The position numbers and the translations under genes were made by a program. Below, piece after piece: positions 1 through 13,039 of a stretch of DNA of 64,000 bases. Below the pieces are notes generated by a model. The model ran no database searches and had not been told where the DNA came from. It saw only the letters and a list, made by a program, of their open reading frames with translations. Where the stretch lies: the NCBI GenBank assembly GCA_027475525.1, contig JAMWFC010000028.1, positions 794,831-858,830 of the forward strand, written 5' to 3'. How positions within the stretch are numbered: position 1 is the stretch's first letter; each line of letters starts with the position of its first letter. This DNA is from Macrolepiota albuminosa. Its lineage: Eukaryota > Basidiomycota > Agaricomycetes > Agaricales > Agaricaceae.

Positions 1-646
1 CTTGACTAGGCAGTGTGCCCAGTTCTCTGGGATGTCCTTAAAGTTGTTATGTCCAAATTCTGTGAGTAGTGCCCTTGTCTGTTGTGCAAAGATTTCCAGT
101 GAGATCCTGAGTGAGCAGAGCATCCCATCAAATTGACGTCCATACTCCTCAAAGCATTGTTGTTCCAAAGGCAACAGGGGGGTCTATGCAGGTAGAACAG
201 CAGCTGAGTAATGTTGAAGTTGGTAGCTGTAGTTGGAAGGCTCATAGAGTTGAGGAGCAGGGCATTGATAATCATAGTAGGAGGTGGAGACAAAGGGACC
301 CTTACTCAAAGGAATTGGGCAAGGTCTCCAATAGACTCCAGGGATGCTCTGATATGAGGAGACATCTACTGGTCATGCCATAGCTAGGTTGGGCAGAGGG
401 GTCTAGCTGACTGAGGGCCCTAGATCATAAAGGAATAGATCAGGGGCCCAGTAGCAATAGATATGTTCGTGTTCATATAAGAGAGGTGGGTAGATGAGGT
501 GGGGGGTCTGTGCAGAGTAGTGGTCAGACACTAGGTATCTGTAAGAGTTGGTCTAATAGCTCATGGTGTAGTAAATCTGAGTATATGTAGCCATCAAGAA
601 TAGAATGATATAAGGAAAAGTCTTGATATTATGTCAGATTCTGCTG
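1..646. other. Decayed sequence at left edge, no intact gene
   Basis: AT-rich, CpG-poor sequence with no recognisable intact gene. On the minus strand one frame stays open for about 63 codons to the window edge (about 193 down to 1); the peptide is acidic and gag-like in texture but I cannot assign it. It is probably a transposon relic that continues outside the window. Confidence 0.3.
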
Positions 647-1160
647 ATTTAAAGGCTTTCCAGGAAAGCAATGCCCTTACAAGGCAGACTTGATCTATGT
701 ATACTCAGGTATCTGGAACTCTGGACCATGCTCTGGAATTCAAGATGCAAAACAGGGGATACCTGGAGTCAGAAACTTAGTCTGAAGATTGAGGAAATTG
801 AAGAGGGTTTTGAGGTTAAGGTCAAGTCAAGAATCAGGCATTCTAAGACAAGAATGGGGTTAATAAACTTAAAGTCGCAAAGTACATACTAATCTCAAAA
901 GTATGTATGCCAGTTAAATGTGCTAGTCAATGCATATTAGTCAATCAAAGAGGCATACAAATAGTAAGTGTAATATCAAGACTAAGATAATACAAGAGAG
1001 TGGCTACTCTATAAGTACTGCGAGGGTCACTTCAGATTTCTGAGAAATTCTGGAATGTCTGGGATAGTTTCCAGGAGTCAATGAGTGGCAGTGGGCAGAA
1101 AGAGGACTGTATTCTGAGACTTGTGCATGTGGAGTTCACAATTAATTGGTCCAGAGAAAA
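647..1160 (+). repeat. Dispersed repeat, copy 1 of 2
   Basis: This segment is similar over several hundred bases to 12,020-12,460 in the same orientation. Shared landmarks are AGCAATGCCCTT near the start, CTTGATCTATGTAT, GCTCTGGAATTCAA and a later stretch around AAACTTAAAGT. The copies have diverged mainly by point changes and small indels. The texture resembles the LTR or untranslated leader of basidiomycete Ty3/gypsy elements, but no target duplication was found. Confidence 0.55.
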
Positions 1161-4100
1161 TGCCATTATGCATGATGTGTGATGGCTGATTGATCTAGCC
1201 TATCTATCAACAGGTTTTTCTATTAGCCAAATAATGCTGCTTCTGTTGATAGCTATCTCATTGCTCTGGAATCCCTCTGAATAATTCATTAGAGGCTCAT
1301 TGAGATGAGTCATGTACTTAATGCTGCACTTAGCACCTGCCTGCCTGATGAACCAAGACTCAGCATATACATGTCATTCTACATCACATAATGGTCTATC
1401 CCAAGCACTCTCACCATCCAATAATAATTATACATGAACTTGTCCTGACAAAAAATCTCCACAACTGCTGATATCCACATTGGTTTCATAAACATATGTG
1501 TCAGCCCATTCCCATGCATGCTAAACAGAATCTATATTCTATTAGCATCAGCAAAAGCCACACTTCAGCCCACCACCTACTGTTGTCTGTGCTGCAGCCC
1601 ACACCTGCTCATCCTTGCTCATCTTCTCTACCTCAACAAGCACAAACTCCCACTCAGGAAGATGTCATTAACATTAATAACAAATTTGTCTTTCCTTGCC
1701 ACTGAGCTAATTTGGACATATCCCAGTTAGATCTCAACAAATCAATGCTATATTTGTAGCCAAGTATCATGTTGACGATAACCAATTACTTATCTGGCTT
1801 CATGATGTTTAATCTATGTGGACAGGCACTACAATGCAGTATATTCACAATATTTGTGGCATTTGCTGGGTTTACAGCCCCAAATGATACTAGGCAATTG
1901 ACAAGGATCAACTTTATTTTCAGAGAAAGCAATGGCAAATAGCAGCATTATTTCTCTCTCCTAGGCCTATGCTAACTGAGATTTAGGACAGTACAGGGTT
2001 ATAACACAGAGATATCTCCCTTCAACACTAGATTCCTTGCAAGTAATCCTTGCTCAAGTTTTATTGACATTGTGATTGTGATTTAAACAACTTAATGTGA
2101 TCAATGTCATCTTTTCTATACCTTTTTTATGTAGTTAAAAAGAAGATATTAGTCTCATATAGAATGCAAATAGTTGTGCATATACAAAGCTTATTCTATA
2201 ATTCAGCTCATGAATAACTTTGAATTAGATTGAGCTTAAAAAATATAATATACTATATATTAATTATAAGTTCTGAAGCATGACCTTTCCAGAGCCAATT
2301 TTTCTCAACTCAGCTGTGCTTGCTATTTTTTTGTCATATTTAATTTGAGCTTTTTCTCTGAGTACCTGAACTTTTTTGAAGGCAGTAATAATATATTGGT
2401 GTTGCAATGAATTCTGGTCAGAACCTACTCCATTTAATCTTTCATTTAGCATTGATATTTTTGCTGTCACCTTTGCAAGGCTTGTCCATGCTCTATTGAG
2501 TCTTGTATTTTGAGCTGTAATGCTGGTGTCTTTGGACATAAGCTGGTTGTAGTGGCTTTAGTCTATTTAGAAAGTTCAGCATATCTAAATGATAACTGAC
2601 AAACGTTAAGTACACACATTTGTGTTTTAAGTTCTTAGTTGTTTTCTACTAAATTAGTATGAGCTTTGCCAGCCTTCCAAATCAATCATAGAATCATGCT
2701 CTTTTCCCAATAAAATTCTTCAAATGTGAATTTGCTGTCAATTTTATTCTTTGCCCAATTTATCAGAATTAGCATATGGCCATAGTGACACTAGTCAACA
2801 ATGCTTATCAGTTCCAACTTTTCCACCAAGCATATATATTTTATCAAGTGTTTGTTCCCAACTAGGATGCTTTATATATACAGGGCTTTGCATCAAATTT
2901 TTCACTTCATCGGCCATACCATAAACATCATAAATATTTCTATAGACATGCACAGAATGAAGACAGAAGACACAATGTAAATGCTCATACTTATTCAACT
3001 CAGTGAGTAGCATATGAAATTTATAAAGGTTGTGCTTTTGTGGCAATATCTCTATAAGATGTTGAAGATGTAATCTTAGACATGGAAAAGAGAATATTAT
3101 AGCATAGTGTACTATGTGGCCACAGCCACATAGCTTTTAGTTAGTAGACTTAAATAAAATTATATTATATTTATTATAATATAATTTTATTTACATTAAT
3201 ATATATATATAATTATATGCTGCTGAATAAGCAGCTTATATTTTGTTTTAAACTACATAGTTAATAGATCAAACTAGTCTGATTCTGTGTAGTGTAAACA
3301 ATTTAAGCTCTTACAACTTATAATTTCATTACAAATATCTATATTAAATATCTATTTTAAGCAATGTGCCTACACACTTTTTGCCTGACCTGAATGCTGA
3401 TTAGCAGCAAATTGAAGAATCAATTCATCTGTCTTTTTAGAAGAATCTCTATGAATATGGTGCTAGCAAAGTATTTGGCCAGTATCAAGCTTAACAATTT
3501 TTTCAATCTCGTAGAACAATTGTTGATGGGCTGCAGCAGTTTGTCAGTTGAAAAATATATGACAAAATATCACGTCTGAGAAAAGTTTAGTTAAGCAAGC
3601 ATATAAGAAAAAGTTGTCATACTTGTATTTGCATCATAATCAAAATAAGCAAGCTCAAATTCATAAAAACTCACAATATATTTAAAATCAATGTCACTTT
3701 GAAAATACTGAGCCCTCAACAGTTGATGACTGCTTTCTTTGCTCATGCAAATTACAATGCAAATATTGGAATTTTGATTCTTCTCAACTGGCTCATTTTC
3801 TAGATAAATAGGCAGTGAGTCAAAGAGAAGCTCTATAATCTTGCAAATATAAACTTCATCAAGATTTGTGTGCAAATCAATATTTTTCTTGTATTTTTTG
3901 ATATCTAAACAAATAAAATCTACATATTCTAATGTGGGTTGAACTGTACATATAAGCATGCTTACCATTCCATCCAGTTCTATCAGGATACAGTTTTTTT
4001 TTTGACTTGATCAATGAAATAAGCCAGGTGTTCATAGTTTGCCAAATGAATATATAAGTTACTCAATATAGATAAAGGCACTTAAGGAAGTGTTTGTCAA

Positions 4101-5386
4101 AGATAATCCTTTGTGAGAAAATGATGTAAAAAATGACATGATGTCAGATCTGCAAGGTCTGTTCCAAGACATTCAAGCAGACTAATTATTTTGATTCTAA
4201 TATATAGTGGAGTCTTCTGAAGAAGGAGAATTGTATGTATATGCTCTCCTGAAAATATCACAAAAATCTATAAACATTCATTCTGAAAGACTTTTATAGA
4301 TTTGAAGATCTGAACTTTGACTTTGCAATGTAAATATATTATTTCTGGTTGGAAAAGACTACTATCTGGCAAATAATAATTACAGTTCAAGATAAAAATT
4401 GTAAATACCTATAACTTGACCATCAACATTAGTACTTATAGCAGCAAAATTTCTGCAATAGAGCATTTCTGCAGGGCATTTCAAATTTTCATTACAACTC
4501 TCCAAATTTTTGTTAAGCTTGGTTTCCAGGGTTCTCTTGGCTAAGCAAATTTTTGTTATCAACCATCAAATTTAAGCTAAATATCAAAATATGGGTGCTG
4601 CAGAAATGCTCTAATAAAAAATTTGATACTATGAAGCATTCTATGAGTGAGCCAAACCCAGAAATGAATGCTACTTGCTCAATGTGATCAAATTCATCTG
4701 TGTCCTTATTAAAGTAAGCCTTTAAATAGTCAAAATCATAGCTATTATCAAGATAATGTAGGTAGTGGTCATGATTGGCTTTTTGATAGTGCTTGCACCT
4801 AGATTTTGAGATTAGTGAATAGCTAATAAATATTATGCAGAGTATTCGTACTTTAGACAAAACTTTTTATAACCATCAACATTATCATACTTCAAAATGA
4901 CTCTTCCTTGACATTTTGTGGTAGCTGGCATATAACTCTATTGAGACTTTTTGATCATTGCCTGAGTCAAATTATATTGAATCTATTCACTTTGTGATAA
5001 CATTGTCTCTTCATATTCAGTTGCTCCATATCCAATTATATGAACAGCTGTAATAAGCATAGCTGTCTTGCAGAAAATGTCATAATAAGGTAGAGATGCT
5101 TCTAAACAATTGAATCAATCATTGGCCAGGCATTTAATAATGGCCTCTCAAGTTGCTGATGTATATGGTTCTTTCAATGCATTGACATCAGCGTGAGGGC
5201 AAACCTTTGAGCTCTAACCTGTAAAAAAGGTGTTTGCATTGTATATGCTAATACAATAAGCTGAATACTCACATGTGAAATGCCTTCTTATACAAGGTAC
5301 AAGTTTGTCAGCGCTATCCATCAACAAAGAACATATCAACTGTAAAAATGTCATTTGTTGGAGATTGCAGTAACTATGATGATGAT
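1161..5386. other. AT-rich, CpG-poor decayed DNA; unassigned minus-strand ORF fragments
   Basis: No intact gene is visible. Short minus-strand open stretches (2264-2539, 2795-3046, 3591-3968, 4513-4860) lie in one orientation and could be pieces of one long dead transposase-like gene. The 2795-3046 piece has a C-x2-C pair followed by His/Val residues (HCVFCLHSVHV). I do not recognise the family, and frameshifts and stops separate the pieces. Confidence 0.25.
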
Positions 5387-5650
5387 GTTGGTGTATTACA
5401 CTCTAACATTGGAGTTGAGCATGCAGGTGTCATTAGTTGCTGCTGTGATGTTGATGATAGTATGTATATATTATATCCTGATATTTGAGTTGGATGTGTA
5501 GGTGTGATTAGCATATGCTGCAATGATGATGGTGTTGATGTGTTATGCTCTGATATTTGAGTTGGGCATGTAGGTGTAATTGGCATGCACTGCAATAGTG
5601 ATGGTATTGATGTGTTATGTCCTGATACTGGAGTTGGGCATGCAGATATG
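5387..5650. repeat. Degenerate tandem repeat, about 72-bp unit, about 3.6 copies
   Basis: Units share TGATATTTGAGTTGG, GTAGGTGT and a CTGCAATGATGATG-like end, and recur with a spacing of roughly 72 bases. Because the period is a multiple of three, the minus strand gives a short repetitive Thr/Pro/Ser-rich frame. That frame is a by-product rather than a gene. Confidence 0.7.
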
Positions 5651-6379
5651 TAGAGTTGGTGTCACAGTGATAAAGTTGACATTTCAGTTTGTGATAAGAG
5701 GGTCAACCTTTGAGTTTTCAAATAATCAAAGACAAGAGTCAATGTACAAGCAACACCATTAGGAACAAAAACAAGTTCAGAAGAGAGAAAGTCAGATAAG
5801 TCTGAAAGCTCAGGCTGTATATTGACTAAAGGAGAATCATTGTCATTCAAAAGACTAAAGATAGACATGCAATTTTCTCTGTGAGTAGACTTATCCATAG
5901 TAGAGACAATTATGGAAAGAGAAGAAAGAGATGGACTCAATGACAAATGTATGCACTGCTCATATACAATTGAAATGACTACCAAATTCACATCTGATAA
6001 TCATTAAATAGATTAGAGCTATTATGTCAAATTGAAGGAATAAAAATGCATGCCTAATTAATCCATTCTCAGCATATTATTCCAAAGTTCCTTCCTTGTT
6101 TGATAAAGTGTCTATAGTTATCAAGACCATTTTCATAGAGGTTTTTTACTGTTAGCTTATTACTCCTAAATGCCTTCTCCTTATTTGCTAGGGTGCCCAT
6201 TATTATAGATTGGTGGCTACATCTGCAATATTGAGCAGCTAAAAAGTGAGAACTCAGGAATGTTAATATAGAAAACAAGCTTCAAGAAGGCCAAAAATGC
6301 ATCTAAACAACAAAATGACAAATATCCACAATATTAATCAATATGACAATATATTTTTTGTATTATTCATTTTACTTTT
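5651..6379. other. AT-rich decayed DNA, nothing recognised
   Basis: Only short non-conserved open frames are present on both strands. I see no motif, terminal repeat or target duplication here. Confidence 0.4.
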
Positions 6380-6632
6380 TATTTATTTGAGTGTTTGTAT
6401 AGGCAATTTTTGAGTTTTTAAGGTTTTGTTGTACTGTACAGTTGTTTCTCATGCTTCAGAGGCTCCAGAAGTGTTCAATCTGGCAAAGGGAATTCCTAAA
6501 CTTGTTTTCTTTGGATCTTTTTCTGCCAGGTAAGTAGTTATCATGATATTGTTAGTATCTATTCTAATATACTTTGGATCTCCCTCTGCCAGCTGTATGA
6601 CTGAGCCACAGCCTTCAGAGGTTGCTCTTACA
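6380..6632 (+). mobile_element. 5'-truncated LTR fragment of the TGTCA...TTACA family
   Basis: The segment matches the 3' half of the solo LTRs at 18,329 and 20,766. It shares GGCAATTTTTGAGTTTTTAA, the TTGTACTGTACAGTTG block, both GGATCTCCCTCTGCCAG-like blocks and the CTTACA terminus. The 5' half is missing and no target duplication could be found. It ends where homology to the RT/recombinase element begins. Confidence 0.75.
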
Positions 6633-6654
6633 CAGCTGTTGTTAAAGATTCAGA

Positions 6655-6810
6655 TTATACCAGCTTCATTTCCACTAATCATGCAATGAAATATGAAAAA
6701 CACTTGGAATTTTTCAAGCAGGTTGATAATTTTATACCAGCTTCATTTCCACTAATCATGCAATGAAATATGAAAAACACTTGGAATTTTTCAAGCAGGT
6801 TGATAATTTT
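6655..6810. repeat. Perfect 77-bp tandem duplication (probable assembly artefact)
   Basis: The sequence beginning CAGCTTCATTTCC at 6661 restarts at 6738, exactly 77 bases later, with no mismatch across the unit. The surrounding DNA is old and heavily mutated, so a perfect duplication is out of character. Seven other 77-bp duplications in the window share this period. Confidence 0.9.
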
Positions 6811-7087
6811 GAGGATATCTATCCTCTCTAGTATTAATTTAAGTAAAAGGCCTGTTTAGAGATTCCTATGGCTAATGTTCTCTTTAACTGGAGTAAATAT
6901 GTCTTTTGGATAAATATTATACTCTAATTGCATCATGCTTTTCTTGATGATCAGGGATTACACAAGTTTCTTTGAGTTGGAAGAATTACTAATGCTTCTT
7001 CTCAGCATAGATCATCTAAATTAAATTCAACCTTTTTTTGAAAGATTTCCCTAGCATATCTCATATGCAGAAGAGCTTACTAGTTTT

Positions 7088-7370
7088 TTGAACATCCTGC
7101 AAACATTGTATTTTTTAAAGATGAAAAGCCTCTCTTTACAAGGCTTGCTGGTAACCAGCTTGTTGTTGTCAAAAACACTCAAGATGGGCCTGCTAAAAGA
7201 ATTTGCAATGTCTTCAATCTTGACTAATTATATGACAACTGACATGGTTCAGATGCCCTCTACATTTGTTTTCTTTGTGGTGGTGAGCACCCAGCCTTTG
7301 CACATACATGCATCTATCTTCATGTCATCAATGGAAAGTTTAGTACTTGAGCCATGCCACTGACCTCAGC
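7088..7370 (+). pseudogene. Zinc-finger region of RT/recombinase element copy 1
   Basis: In broken frames the translation gives a C-x2-C-G-G-x-H-P-x-F-A-H pattern near 7250-7310. The same pattern is present at about 15,890-15,960 in copy 2 (SLCGGNHPIFAHTC). It lies between the gag-like part and the RT, as expected for a nucleic-acid-binding finger of a retroelement polyprotein. The open frame itself (91 codons) is not the ancestral frame throughout. Confidence 0.45.
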
Positions 7371-7615
7371 TAGAGATTCTTTGCTATTGTAATTTTACAC
7401 TTTATATCCATTCTTGTGCCTCCATAGCTCCTGTTTCTTCATAAGATGCAGAGCTTTTCTTTAGGGTTATACACCCTTATAACATATGCCACTGACCTCA
7501 GCTAGAGATTCTTTGCTATTGTAATTTTACACTTTATCATTCTTGTGCCTCCATAGCTCCTGTTTCTTCATAAGATGCAGAGCTTTTCTTTAGGGTTATA
7601 CACCCTTATAACATA
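7354..7615. repeat. Tandem duplication, about 130-bp unit
   Basis: The block beginning GCCACTGACCTCAGCTAGAG is repeated in tandem. The second copy lacks about four bases in a TTTATATCCATT stretch. Unlike the 77-bp duplications this pair is imperfect and has a different period, so it is more likely biological. Confidence 0.75.
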
Positions 7616-7739
7616 ACAGCATTTGAAAAACTTCTTTCAAAACATAATTTATTTTTGCCTATCTTTTTAATCTTTAATTTCTTGAATGGCTTCACTCTGA
7701 AGACTCTACCTATTTTGACTCACTCTATTGTCATTAAAA

Positions 7740-8790
7740 ATCATTCTTCAGTTGAGAAAATTCCCAATATAGTAGAAGACTACTTGACTGATTAAATCTG
7801 TCAGGGCTATATGTCCAGTCTCTTCTCTCTTACTCACATCAGGCATATATTATATAGACCCATATATTCATCACCACTTATAGTTTTGGAGCAACTTTAA
7901 GGTTCTAGTCTGCCTTCCAAATAGTTGAAATCTTTGTAAAGATAATCCTGTCACTGGGGTTATCTCAGTCAATAGTTATATAGACAAGAATGATTTCTCT
8001 ATGTATTTCAATATGGCTTATCTGATTGCTGAGCAGATTTGTAATTTTCTAATTTTGTGTCATGCCTTTTAGTATTATCATTTTCAAATGCTTTTCTTTT
8101 ATTGGCATCATTTCATAAATTTGTCTCGTTCTATTCTTATTTGAGTCCTTCTTTGTCCTTCCTTCTTAATTCTTCTCATCATTTTCTTTTCTTCTTTTCT
8201 TGGTCTATTCTCTGTCATTTTTATGATGTCTTTGCCTCTTATTCAATTTTGCATGCAATCAGGGACATGCTCACTGTCTAATATACATGTATCAGAAAGT
8301 GATTGTATTTACTTCCCAATTTCTTTCTGAGTTCATCTGCTTATTCTATCTTTTCCTGTAATTGTGCACACACAATCTTTCTGTCTGTTTTCTAATTCTG
8401 ACTCATATGCTTGTCACCTGACAGCATGTTTTATGAGGAATCTCTTCTTCATAAATATTCCTTTCTTATACATTCTCAATTTTTGTATCATGTTTTAATA
8501 TTCATTTTTAATTCAAAATTGTTAATTTTTTTCTTAGGTTTTAGTGGCACCTTACAGCATCTAGGCTTGCTGCTTTAATATTAAATCTTTTTATTGCATC
8601 TGTCCAGTTTTTTCTGATTATAAACCTTTTTTGATGTTAGTTTCCAAGATTTCTATTACATTGATCATGCACACTCTTTTGTAGCTAGATCTGCTAGCAG
8701 TAACTCAGATCAAATAGCCAATGCTATAATTGATATTTGGTCTGCCAAAATTGGCTGTAATGGTCTTTTCTTCAATACAAAAATAATATC
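7740..8790 (+). pseudogene. Reverse transcriptase remnant, RT/recombinase copy 1
   Basis: Residues recoverable across frames parallel copy 2: a segment ending in an N-S-x-I-D-x-x-D-F pattern and then MAYLIAEQ, a pyrimidine-rich interruption of about 480 bp, then ACCFNIKSF, and FYYIDHAHSF followed by SASSNS and IANAIIDIW. These match a family of basidiomycete RT proteins with the consensus FYIDH...SASSNAG.IANA. Many stops make the copy non-functional. Confidence 0.6.
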
Positions 8791-11237
8791 AATTGTTTCT
8801 ATTTTCTGAATTCTTTAGGACCTTTCTCTCACAATAGTTTTCATTATGCTCATAATAACAATTCTACACTAAATCTGATTTCTTCTCTTAATATGCTATG
8901 GCATTCTGAAAAATCAAGTTCTGATTTCCTTTCCATTTTCACTTTTATTGGTGATACAACACTGTACTAGCAGTTAAGGACACACTATGCACCAGAAGTT
9001 AAAATAAACATTTAATTATGGGCTAAAAACTGTAAGCCTCCTGGTAGCAGTCTCAACAAAAAAATATATCTCCAAAACATCCCAATAAATACACAGAAAA
9101 GTACAGAACAACAGGCAGGGACCAGCTCAAACTATCAGCTTAATAATAGTCCAACCACTGTAATAGGGAAGAGAAGCATGGGAGCTGGCAGAAATGACAA
9201 AATGAGATCAATTTGTGATAATTCAGATCAAGATCTGATCTGACAATGCCCAATTTGACATGACTGAAAGGAGAAAGAGAAAAGAAGCATGGAATGCAAG
9301 AAAGTGCTAAAAGGGAAAAGAAGAATCTATGAATGAGATCATGCTAAATAGAGCTGAAGCAAATGGGAAAATAGCAATCAGAAACATCTGGAGGAATGGT
9401 GGAACAAGAAGTTGAATGATGCAACTGATGGCACCAAAACAGGCCTTCCAAAATGAAAATTGGACTATCAAATATGTTATTGAGGCTAGGGAAGTTACAA
9501 TAAAAAGTCATGTGTAGATAGTAGTTTGTGCACCAGAAAAACAATATAAATAGCCCAAGTTTAGTAGAGAATAGACAGGCAATTAATAGGCAAAGGCTTG
9601 GTGATTCCCAAGGAGTGAATTGCTTAGGCTGGAGTTTGTTGAGAAACTTCTGCTTTTCAGAATATTATTGAAAGCCTTCAACATTATAATATCTCAATTC
9701 CATTATCAAGTCAGTGTGAATTGAAGGTTATATAGTATACTAGCAAGCCCCAGAACTATCAAGTACTACTTGCAACCAAGTACTACATTGGCTTTACATG
9801 ATATATTTTTAATAAATTTGTCTATTTGTCTGACAAGAAATATATCAAATATCTTAATCATGTTTTATTTATGATACTTGTTCACAAGAGTTAGCATAGC
9901 TCCTTCTCTTTATGGGATATTCAAGTGATTCATAAAATACTCATGCATGTTTCTTTTGTTTTTCTAAAGGAGTCATCTTACCTTTTTCCTTTATCAAATT
10001 TTATATTAACTTATTACAACAACAAATATGCCAAGCATTACCTCTCAAATTCTCTTGTCCATACTCTTAAATGGTGGTGATCTCATCTTGAAAAAACGTC
10101 AGCTTGCTAAATTCTGCATCCTATCTGTCTCTTTAAAGATTATAACATTTACATTGACACCTCTACTTTTTGGAGTATAGGCATTTTTGTTTTCCAATTT
10201 TATTATATGCTGAAATTGAACAAAGACTGGAAGAGTCCTAGTTGTGATATATGTTGGCTGAAATCTGTGGCTATTGAGATTCTTTTCTTGTTTTTGCATC
10301 AACTGCAATTTTATAATAGGCAATAATTTCTTTTGATATGTTTGATTCTTTTATTAACTCTTTTCAGATGTATTTTGATTCATTCTAAATATTTAGAAGC
10401 TATTGGAGCTCATCAAAAGGGCTGGAGTCATTTTATTTTCATGAACCTCTGCATATACTGATCCTACTCTATATTCAATGAATGTCTTATTGTTCCTACT
10501 TTTTGTTATGTTCTTTCCAAACTCAATCCTGCTGATGCATTCTTGCATGGGGAGCCTGTACCATCCAACTCAACATTTTTACTTTGAACTTTCAAATTGC
10601 CCAGTATTTATCACTTTTAAGACTAAACTTCTCAAGAACATTCTCCTTGCAGAACCTCCTCCTTTTTGTCTGTACAAAAATCTGTCAACTCAATTTCCAA
10701 TGTCAATACTAGTCAATTATCTTATACATTTAACAATGCATGAGATATTGCTGCTTTATCTTTTTGGTATATCTCAGCTTGAGCTTCTAATCCTCAGAAT
10801 ATTTATGCATCTTTTCTATTCTGACCCCTAATCCCTGCAAATTGGAGAATACTTTTATGGCAAACTTCTCATAGTCTTAACATTGACAATCATCTATTTT
10901 TGACTCTACCCCTCTTAATTAGAATACAAATCTTTTAAGAACTGCTTTTATCTGTTGAAGAGCATATTTGCCAAGCATATTGAGCAGGCATCTTGTGATT
11001 CATCCAATTTTGTAACCAACATTGCATCTCTGAAAAGCTTTGTCTGTCTGCTGATCCAACTTTGATTGCTGGTTTTCTCACATATTTTGTCAGGAAATGT
11101 TTATAAAATTATGGCTCAATGGCATATGACTTTGGCATTCTTTCAATTGTGTCCCATGGCCAGGTAATAATCTCTAGATCAAATCTTTACAAAGCACAGC
11201 AAAAACTCAGAATTTAGCTTTTAAACAGCCTCCAAGA
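8791..11237. other. Decayed interior of RT/recombinase copy 1
   Basis: No intact gene. About 9960-10,330 is similar to about 18,120-18,310 plus 18,923-18,980 of copy 2, where a solo LTR interrupts the homology. The remaining parts hold only short accidental frames, including 10,478-10,831. Confidence 0.4.
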
Positions 11238-11240
11238 TGC

Positions 11241-11394
11241 CTCATATCTATAATACATTTACAAACTCCTTACAACAATTTAGATTTCTCTACTTCAAAA
11301 TATTATGCAGTTTGGGCCTCATATCTATAATACATTTACAAACTCCTTACAACAATTTAGATTTCTCTACTTCAAAATATTATGCAGTTTGGGC
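11241..11394. repeat. Perfect 77-bp tandem duplication (probable assembly artefact)
   Basis: CTCATATCTATAATAC starts at 11,241 and again at 11,318, giving a period of 77 with identical units. It lies inside decayed retroelement sequence. Confidence 0.9.
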
Positions 11395-11676
11395 TGCTTG
11401 TTGTCTCAGAGAACTTTTTTTGTTGTCCCAAAACTCTTTCAGCCCTACTTGTAATATAATAATCAATTGTTGCATATATACTATCTATGTCCAAGACCAT
11501 TGGATCCTTACCTTTTATATTTCATAGACTAAGATGACTCATTCTAAGGGTATTGATTGCAGTTTAATAAAAAGAGAAGATCTGTTCTGTCTAGTTTAGA
11601 TCCTAACCAATTATCTTCTCATCAACAAAATTTCAAATGGATATCCACTCTTCTCTTTCTACAATTCTTCTTCTAT

Positions 11677-12015
11677 ATTGACTTCTCTTACAAAAAACAT
11701 GTTTTTTATCATTACAAATATTAATCGCATTTCTTTTTTTAATCTATATGTACTAATCTATTGGCAAACATTTATTTTGACAGACTCCTTGACAAAGTTC
11801 ACAGTCATAGTTACAGAATCAAAGGCTCAGTCAAATTACTTTGTGACAGTATCTTGCCTCATATTGTTATGAAACATAGAAGATGGACTTCTCTGTATTT
11901 TCTTATCTACTGGAGGTACCTTGACACTATTGTTCCAAGAGCCACTGTGGCTGCTTGGAAAGCCATGCATTATCAATTTACAAACAAACATGATCTTTCT
12001 GTCAGGTACCACTAA
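11677..12015 (+). pseudogene. Tyrosine recombinase C-terminal remnant
   Basis: The frame starting at 11,761 reads HSYRIKG, then KHRRWTS, then FLIYWRYL. This matches the C-terminal catalytic core of fungal tyrosine recombinases: an H-x-x-R box, a downstream (G/H)RW box, and the nucleophilic Tyr inside a FL-x-YWR-x-L context. Only the last quarter of the enzyme is recognisable and upstream frames are broken. It supports assigning this element to the tyrosine-recombinase retroelements rather than to LTR elements. Confidence 0.6.
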
Positions 12016-12019
12016 CTCA

Positions 12020-12460
12020 GAGGCTTTTCAGAAAAGCAATGCCCTTCTAAGATGAACTTGATCTATATGTATTTGGATGTCTGAAACTCTGGGCTGTGCT
12101 CTGGAATTCAAAACACAAAAAGGCTAATACTCAGGATCAGGGACTTGGTCTGTTGAAGTCAAGTCAAGAACTGGAGATTTTAAAACAAGACTGGGGTTAT
12201 CAAACTTAAAGTTGTGAAGTGTATACCAGTCTCAGAATACACATGCCAGCCAAGTATGCCAGTCAGTATGTACTAGTCAAATCAAAAGGGCATGCAAACA
12301 GCAATTGTATTATCAAGACTAAAAGAATACAGGAGAGTATTTACAACTATAAATACTGCAGGGCTGTTCTAGAGAGGATATCTGAGATAGTTGGCTGCAA
12401 GGCAGAGAGTCAACTATATGCTAAGAATTGCACATACAGAGCATACGATCAATTGGCATA
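12020..12460 (+). repeat. Dispersed repeat, copy 2 of 2
   Basis: This is the diverged counterpart of 647-1160, in the same orientation. It starts immediately after the recombinase remnant. An 80-codon open frame at 12,219-12,461 is accidental. Confidence 0.55.
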
Positions 12461-13039
12461 GGGGAGGTGGCATGGCATGTGACATGTGATAGCCAGGGTG
12501 ATTGGTGTAATCCAAGTATTGATTGTGGGGCAGGTGATCTCAGATGATCCTGGGGTCCTATGAGGTGAAGGCTATTAGTGGTGCACATGATAGCAGGCTT
12601 AATATGTATAATGGTAACATCAGCAGCGATGATGGCAGCTGTCAGTGGAGGGGCAGGGAGAGCTCTGAGGAAGGCTGCTGAGAGTGTCTTGAAGTAGGTT
12701 TTGGAGAGGGGTCATGACACTTTGAGTGTTGTGGACATCAATTGGTCTGATTTGCTTAATCTTTCTTTTTCTTAATAAAAAAAAATATTCTTTCCTTTTC
12801 TTGCCTGCTTTTTTTCCCATTGCTTGTGTACTTTCAGTATTCATCATTCACTTTGTAAAAAAAAAAAAACTCTTATTTTTTTTCTCATTGCTCAACTTCC
12901 TGTATTTTTAATGACATGTAATACATAACATGGTGATTATTTCTCTAGCATGTTTTTTGTTCATAATGTTTGTTTTGGCACAGCCCAATGGGTAGCACAG
13001 GTAGGCATGGCACTATAGCTGTACTAAGATGGGTATCTG
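12461..13039. other. Intergenic/decayed DNA, nothing recognised
   Basis: Low-complexity A and T runs occur around 12,770-12,880. No gene or repeat terminus is visible. Confidence 0.4.

Larger units (their letters stand above)
6640..12015 (+). mobile_element. Decayed RT/tyrosine-recombinase retroelement, copy 1
   Basis: Pieces homologous to copy 2 (13.8-19 kb) occur in colinear order: a gag-like part at about 6640-6990, a Cys/His zinc-finger part at about 7200-7330, reverse transcriptase blocks at about 7740-8050 and 8530-8790, a further shared block at about 9960-10,330, and a tyrosine recombinase C-terminus at about 11,680-12,015. Every frame is broken by stops and shifts. The combination of RT followed by tyrosine recombinase points to the DIRS/Ngaro class, which integrates without a DDE integrase. 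Split or inverted terminal repeats were not resolved, so the class is inferred from domain content. A segment at about 8950-9800 has no counterpart in copy 2 and may be a further insertion. Confidence 0.6.
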
